Assembly: GCA_024640445.1 (NCBI GenBank)
Contig: JAHEEZ010000135.1
Location: 1 to 9,399, forward strand
Reading direction: 5' to 3'
From: Acidobacteriota bacterium
Lineage (GTDB): Bacteria > Acidobacteriota > Blastocatellia > Pyrinomonadales > Pyrinomonadaceae
DNA length: 9,399 bases
Part shown: positions 5,958 through 9,399 of the stretch, in pieces
Layout: each line of letters begins with the position of its first letter
Position numbering within the stretch: position 1 is the first letter of the stretch
Position numbers and translations under genes: made by a program
Notes under the pieces: generated by a model
The model's input: the letters and a program-made list of their open reading frames with translations, nothing else
Database searches by the model: none
What the model was told of the DNA's origin: nothing

Positions 5958-8792
5958 TCACTCCTTGCCATTCAGAAGAACAGGTTCCCCGAAGCCGAGG
6001 TCCTTCATCCTTCCAAGCTGTGTTTTCGCGTCGCCAACCACCAGCCAGATCATTTTGGCGGGATCGAGATACTTGTTCGAGAGCGCTTTGATCCGGTCGA
6101 TTGTCATCTCCTTCACCACCGTTTCTCGTTTCTTGACGTAGTCGTATTCCCAGCCGTACGTGCTGATGTTTTCCAGCATGTTCAGCTTGGCTCCCGCGGT
6201 TTCGAACGCGCGGGCGTTGCTCTTGATCAGAAAACCCTTTGTCGTGGCAAGGTCGGCGTCGGAAAAAGTGGACGGATATTTCGCAAGAATTTCTTTCACC
6301 GCTTCAAGCGATTCCAGCGTAACGTTAGTTCGAACGCCGCTGGCGATGGTGAATGCCCCGTCGTCCTTTGAGCCGCTGAAGTTCGAAGATATTCCGTAAG
6401 TGTAGCCCTTTCCTTCCCTTAGCGTCTGCGTGAGTCTCGACGCGAAACCGCCTCCGCCAAGAATGTAATTGGTTACGGTCGCAGGGTAGTAATCGGCATC
6501 CGTCGCCGCAAGCGCAGGATAACCGATCCTCAGGACGGACTGTTTGGCATCGGGGATGTCGTAGAAATAGACCTTCGCTCCCTTCGGCGGCGCCGGGTTC
6601 TTCAACGCCGGAATCTCGACCTTCTTCGCTTTCCACCCGGAAGCCAGGCCGGTCAGAGGTTTCAAGATCGAGCCCTTATCCAGCGCCCCGACAACGTGCA
6701 TACGCACCACGGAAGGCGAAATGTTCTTCGCGTAGAAGGCCTTTAGATCATCGAGTGTTATCGATGCAACCGATTCAACCGTCCCGAGAACGCTTTTCGA
6801 ACGGATGTCGTCCTTCCCGTAAAGAAGCTCGCCAAATTCAAGCGCGGCCACCGCGTTCGGATTCGCCTGAAGCTGCCGAATGCGGTTTATGGTGCTTTGT
6901 TTGATCAGATCGAATTCCTTCGCGTCCCAACGAGGTTCGAGCAAGATCTCCTCGGCCAAAGCGACGGTCGCCGGATAGTTCCGCGACAGCGTGTTGCCAG
7001 AGACGCGTATGCTTTCGCCGTCGGCGGAAACATCTATTGAAGCGCCGAGTTGCTGGATCGCATCCTCGAGTTCCTCAGGCGTCTTGTTCTTCGTACCCTG
7101 AGTCATCATTTCCGCCATCATGTTCGCGACTCCGACCTTGTCCATCGAATCGAGAAGCTTTCCGCCGTCGATGACCATGTTGAACTGAACAAGCGGGACT
7201 TCACGGTTCTCAATGCCGTAGATCTTCATTCCGTTAGATAATTTGTCTTCCCATATCTTGGGTACGACAACCTCCGGCGCCTCGCCGTACGGAGGTTCCA
7301 CAGTGCGGTCGAATTTGGACGGAGTTCGTTCGTACTCGGCCTGCTTCGAGGCGTCAAAGCTTTCTTCCGCCCCCTGAACGATCTTTTCCTCAACAACTTC
7401 AGCCTTCGACGAACCCGCGAGCGCAAGTTCCCCTTGTCCCTTTGGCACAAAGCTGGTTGCGATGAACGGTTTGTCCTTGATGTATTTCTTGTAAACACGC
7501 ATCACGTCGGCCGTGGAAACCGCGAGAATGTTCTGGATGTCCTTCGCAACAAAGCCCGGGTCGCCGGCGAATATGTTGTACTGGGCGAGTTGGAATCCTT
7601 TTCCAAGAACACTCGACAGACCGTTGTAGAAGGAAGTCTCCTGACCGGCCTTAATGCGGTTCAGATCCTTCTCGGAGATGCCGTCCTTTTCGAACTTCGC
7701 AAATGCCTCGTTCACCGCGGCGGCGGCCTCATCAAGGTCCTTGTCCGCAAACGTTCGGACCCGCAGACGAAGTTCACCGGCAAGCTCGTCGCCGTTGTTG
7801 AACATTAAAACGTTGGGTGCGACCTTCTTCTCTTCAACCAAAACTTTGTAAAACGGCGCCTTTTTCCCCGAAGTCAGGTATTCCGAAAGAACGTCCAGGG
7901 CGTATGAATCGGCGCTGAACTGTTCGACAGTGGGCCACACCATGTTCAGCTCAGGAACGCGCGCGAAATTATCCTCGTGGAAGATCCTGACCGTCTTCGT
8001 CACCTTACCCGGCCTCTTGACCATCGGCTTCACGTCCTCGCCCCGCTTGATCTCGTCAAAATACTTTTTGACCCATTGCTTCGCCTGGACCGGATCAAAG
8101 TCGCCGGCGACAACCAGCGTCACATTGTTCGGCACGTACCATCGGCGGAAGAATTCCTTTACGTCGGCAAGCTGAGCGTTCTGGAGATCGTCGAGAGAAC
8201 CGATCACCTGCCAGTTGTACGGGTGGTCTTCCGGGTAGAGCTGTTTGTCGATGACATACGACGTATTTCCGTATGGCTGATTGTCATAGCTTTGACGTTT
8301 CTCGTTCTTTACGACCTGCTTTTCCTTTGCGAGCACCGGATCGGTGACCGTGTTGATGAACCACCCGAGCTTGTCGGCTTCCGCCCAAAGCATCTTTTCC
8401 AGTGCGTCTTTGGGAACGGTCTGGAAATAGTTCGTTCGGTCGCGCGACGTCGAACCGTTCGCGCCGGAGCCGCCGATACGGGCGCTTAGCTTGTCGAGCC
8501 CGCCCTTACCGAGATTCTCGGATTCAAGAAAAAGAAGATGTTCGAACAGATGCGCGAATCCCGTGCGTCCCGCCTTTTCGCGCGCCGATCCCACGTGCGC
8601 CGTCAATGCGACAGCGACCACCGGATCCGACCGGTCTATGTGAAAGATCACTTCGAGGCCGTTATCGAGTGTGAATTTTTCAAAGTCGATCCTGAGTTCC
8701 GGCTGCGCGGGCTTCGTCTGAGCGGCCGCAGGGATCGTAAACAGGAAGCTGGAGATAAGGACAAGCGCGAAGAAATAGCGTACGTTTTTCAT
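5958..8792 (-). CDS. Exported M16-family (insulinase/pitrilysin-type) zinc metallopeptidase
   Basis: The 944-residue product has a signal peptide (1-24, cleavage probably after Ala-Ala-Ala before Gln25) and two M16 halves on one chain. The N-terminal half carries the inverted zinc motif HLFEH (His81, base Glu84, His85) and the third ligand, most likely Glu164 in VVKNEKRQ, so it should be catalytic. A linker around 480-510 joins it to the C-terminal half, which begins like an M16 domain (KIWEDKLSNGMKIYG, 512-526). There the zinc motif is replaced by a Met-rich stretch (VANMMAEMMTQG, 555-566). The substrate-binding Arg/Tyr pair of the family is kept at Arg792 and Tyr799 (LREGKGYTYG). The two halves should close into a chamber that degrades short peptides in the periplasm. 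Length matches full-size bacterial M16 proteins. The Shine-Dalgarno is weak (TTGGAA before the ATG). It is monocistronic in this window. Confidence 0.93.
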   Translation of the reverse strand: MKNVRYFFALVLISSFLFTIPAAAQTKPAQPELRIDFEKFTLDNGLEVIFHIDRSDPVVAVALTAHVGSAREKAGRTGFAHLFEHLLFLESENLGKGGLDKLSARIGGSGANGSTSRDRTNYFQTVPKDALEKMLWAEADKLGWFINTVTDPVLAKEKQVVKNEKRQSYDNQPYGNTSYVIDKQLYPEDHPYNWQVIGSLDDLQNAQLADVKEFFRRWYVPNNVTLVVAGDFDPVQAKQWVKKYFDEIKRGEDVKPMVKRPGKVTKTVRIFHEDNFARVPELNMVWPTVEQFSADSYALDVLSEYLTSGKKAPFYKVLVEEKKVAPNVLMFNNGDELAGELRLRVRTFADKDLDEAAAAVNEAFAKFEKDGISEKDLNRIKAGQETSFYNGLSSVLGKGFQLAQYNIFAGDPGFVAKDIQNILAVSTADVMRVYKKYIKDKPFIATSFVPKGQGELALAGSSKAEVVEEKIVQGAEESFDASKQAEYERTPSKFDRTVEPPYGEAPEVVVPKIWEDKLSNGMKIYGIENREVPLVQFNMVIDGGKLLDSMDKVGVANMMAEMMTQGTKNKTPEELEDAIQQLGASIDVSADGESIRVSGNTLSRNYPATVALAEEILLEPRWDAKEFDLIKQSTINRIRQLQANPNAVAALEFGELLYGKDDIRSKSVLGTVESVASITLDDLKAFYAKNISPSVVRMHVVGALDKGSILKPLTGLASGWKAKKVEIPALKNPAPPKGAKVYFYDIPDAKQSVLRIGYPALAATDADYYPATVTNYILGGGGFASRLTQTLREGKGYTYGISSNFSGSKDDGAFTIASGVRTNVTLESLEAVKEILAKYPSTFSDADLATTKGFLIKSNARAFETAGAKLNMLENISTYGWEYDYVKKRETVVKEMTIDRIKALSNKYLDPAKMIWLVVGDAKTQLGRMKDLGFGEPVLLNGKE

Positions 8793-8801
8793 AATTCCAA
8801 T

Positions 8802-8830
8802 GTCTTGAAAGGGTGTGTTACGGATGTCAA
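8802..8830 (-). promoter_or_regulatory. Weak candidate promoter of the M16 peptidase gene
   Basis: Read on the minus strand, a perfect TTGACA (8830-8825) lies upstream of the M16 start. The matching -10 position (about 8808-8802, TCAAGA or CAAGAC) is poor, and a start there would leave almost no leader before the ATG at 8792. It may be chance. Confidence 0.25.
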
Positions 8831-8889
8831 TTCTAACAGGAAGGGTTTACGGAGCGCGAGAGGAGAAGGTTTTCGGACGGCAGGTTGTC

Positions 8890-8913
8890 TCTTTGCGCCT
8901 TAGCGGGAACCCT
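8890..8913 (+). repeat. Octameric extragenic repeat, array A
   Basis: Octads TCTTTGCG, CCTTAGCG and the end unit GGAACCCT. The first 16 bases are identical to the start of the array at 9222-9245. Confidence 0.7.
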
Positions 8914-8925
8914 TGTTCGTTAATT

Positions 8926-8946
8926 GTGAATCGTGAATCGTGAATG
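8926..8946 (+). repeat. Heptameric tandem repeat GTGAATC x3
   Basis: Three consecutive units GTGAATC, GTGAATC and GTGAATG, preceded by TAATT. A related pair follows at 8988-9001. Confidence 0.75.
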
Positions 8947-8952
8947 GCGGAA

Positions 8953-8971
8953 ACGCGACCGTCAGGGAGCG
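8953..8971 (+). repeat. Short dispersed repeat, copy 2
   Basis: ACGCGACCGTCAGGGAGCG matches 4254-4272 at 17 of 19 positions. The following bases GAGCGTGCCCGT (8967-8978) also match 4413-4424 at 11 of 12 positions, so parts of this element may be scattered over the earlier intergenic region. Confidence 0.45.
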
Positions 8972-8987
8972 TGCCCGTGTGTGAGGC

Positions 8988-9001
8988 GTGAACCGTGAAT
9001 G
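8988..9001 (+). repeat. Heptameric repeat, second cluster
   Basis: Two units GTGAACC and GTGAATG followed by G, the same family as 8926-8946. A more degenerate stretch with GTGAACG follows at 9087-9093. Confidence 0.55.
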
Positions 9002-9051
9002 GAGGGCTCGATTCCTTGCCGTTCTGCTCGTTTGCGAATTCGGGTTTCTCT

Positions 9052-9083
9052 TCTTTGCGCTTTTGCGACTTGGCGGGAACCCC
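9052..9083 (+). repeat. Octameric extragenic repeat, array B
   Basis: Octads TCTTTGCG, CTTTTGCG and ACTTGGCG, then the end unit GGAACCCC. It shares the end unit with array A. Confidence 0.7.
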
Positions 9084-9120
9084 TTCGTGAACGCTGGATG
9101 GTGATTGGAATGATAAGAGT

Positions 9121-9138
9121 TACCGCAAAGACACCAAG
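9121..9138 (-). repeat. Octameric extragenic repeat, array C (inverted)
   Basis: Read on the minus strand this is CTTGGTGTCTTTGCGGTA. It matches 9231-9248 on the plus strand at 16 of 18 positions, so the two form an inverted pair around 92 bp that contains the TTTCARA array. Confidence 0.65.
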
Positions 9139-9159
9139 CTGTAAAAAGATAGGTACGTA

Positions 9160-9187
9160 TTTCAGATTTCAAATTTCAGATTACAAA
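9160..9187 (+). repeat. Heptameric tandem repeat TTTCARA x4
   Basis: Four consecutive heptads: TTTCAGA, TTTCAAA, TTTCAGA, TTACAAA. It lies between the inverted octamer arrays C and D. Confidence 0.7.
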
Positions 9188-9217
9188 GGAGACAGCGGGA
9201 GAACGAGGGAAGCCCTC

Positions 9218-9309
9218 TTCTTCTTTGCGCCTTAGCGTCTTTGCGGTAGTCTCCCTTTCCCCTGACCGAAAGAGAGTTCCCGCAAAGACGCCAAGCCGCA
9301 AAGGAAGAA
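9218..9309. repeat. Long hairpin made of opposed octamer arrays D and E
   Basis: Array D (9223-9246) and array E (9280-9303) are inverted repeats matching at 22 of 24 positions. The stem extends outward by five pairs (9218-9222 with 9305-9309, one bulged base). Inside lies a second stem CTCCCTTTC/GAAAGAGAG (9251-9259 with 9268-9276, one mismatch) and an 8-nt loop. About 35 base pairs can form within 92 nt. There is no terminal T-tract and no nearby gene end, so a terminator role is unlikely. Confidence 0.75.
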
Positions 9310-9326
9310 CGCAAAGGAAGCTAAGG
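9276..9326 (-). repeat. Octameric extragenic repeat, array E with its outer extension
   Basis: Read on the minus strand from 9304 the octads are CCTTTGCG, GCTTGGCG, TCTTTGCG and the end unit GGAAC. Further units (CCTTAGCT, then TCCTTTGCG) extend the array to 9326. Confidence 0.6.
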
Positions 9327-9363
9327 AAAGCAGAAACAGCTTCAATTCTTCCGTCTCATCTCC

Positions 9364-9375
9364 GTTCCCGCAAAG
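9364..9375 (-). repeat. Octameric extragenic repeat, array F (one unit, inverted)
   Basis: GTTCCCGCAAAG is the inverted form of CTTTGCG plus the GGAAC end unit, as in array E. Only one octad is present. Confidence 0.5.
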
Positions 9376-9399
9376 CTCAATCTGTCGACCTTGCCTGTG

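Larger units (their letters stand above)
8793..9399. other. Non-coding region rich in short extragenic repeats
   Basis: No credible gene is seen in these 607 bp. Short open frames exist on both strands, but their translations follow the repeats and have no start signals. The region holds six arrays of an octameric repeat in both orientations, two clusters of GTGAAYS heptamers, one TTTCARA heptamer array and a second copy of a 19-bp motif found at 4254-4272. No transposase or known insertion-sequence ends are present. Confidence 0.8.

Noticed and set aside
5691..6371. Plus-strand open frame of 226 codons across the zinc-ribbon gene and the M16 3' end
   Set aside because: It overlaps two well-supported genes on both strands and crosses the convergent hairpin; the translation has no recognisable features.
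8900..9172. Minus-strand open frame of 90 codons in the repeat island
   Set aside because: Its translation is dictated by the GTGAATC and octamer repeats and it has no ribosome binding site; such frames arise from repeats.
8999..9235. Plus-strand open frame of 78 codons in the repeat island
   Set aside because: Same reason: it runs through octamer arrays B, C and D and shows no domain or start signals.
9218..9309. Long hairpin as a transcription terminator
   Set aside because: No gene ends nearby on either strand and no T-tract follows the stem.
8890..9375. Possible CRISPR array
   Set aside because: Repeats are 7-8 bp units in both orientations with no constant spacer length, no 24-37 bp direct repeat and no cas genes nearby.

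Overview
The window looks like chromosomal DNA of a Gram-negative environmental bacterium. The most likely source is Acidobacteriota of the Blastocatellia/Pyrinomonadaceae type. That placement is an inference from gene content (exported M1 and M16 peptidases, DUF4440/NTF2-like secreted proteins, DUF2306 membrane protein, a double zinc-ribbon protein) and from the kind of extragenic repeats seen at the right edge. Bacteroidota or another soil phylum cannot be excluded. There is no transposase, integrase, phage gene, CRISPR array, tRNA or rRNA in the window.

Layout. The left edge (1-436, minus strand) holds the N-terminal part of an exported protein that resembles DUF2268 putative Zn-dependent proteases. 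A 323-bp divergent intergenic region follows. On the plus strand come an exported M1-family metallopeptidase (760-2790), a small exported NTF2-like/DUF4440 protein (2839-3357) probably in the same transcript, a Rho-independent terminator (3424-3459), and a DUF2306 multi-pass membrane protein (3504-4136). After a 400-bp gap containing a strong sigma-70-like promoter (4345-4373) and a roughly 156-nt potentially structured leader, an exported protein with two tandem NTF2-like domains (4537-5364) ends in a clear terminator (5394-5425). A small cytoplasmic zinc-ribbon protein (5612-5932) then meets, tail to tail, a large exported M16 (insulinase/pitrilysin-type) metallopeptidase on the minus strand (5958-8792). 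A 10-bp stem hairpin fills the 25-bp gap between them.

The last 607 bp (8793-9399) contain no credible gene. They are packed with short extragenic repeats of three kinds: octameric arrays around CTTTGCG/CTTAGCG in both orientations, heptameric GTGAATC arrays, and heptameric TTTCARA arrays. One opposed pair of octamer arrays makes a long hairpin (9218-9309). A 19-bp motif from this region recurs with two mismatches at 4254-4272.

How the genes fit together. Five of seven proteins carry Sec-type signal peptides. Three of these are recognised or probable zinc peptidases (DUF2268-like, M1, M16) and two are NTF2-like proteins of unknown ligand. The neighbourhood therefore looks like housekeeping envelope or periplasmic functions with peptide turnover as a theme, rather than a single dedicated pathway. 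No new enzymatic or defence system is evident. The least explained parts are the right-hand repeat island, the leader of the tandem NTF2 gene, and the uncharacterised zinc-ribbon protein.
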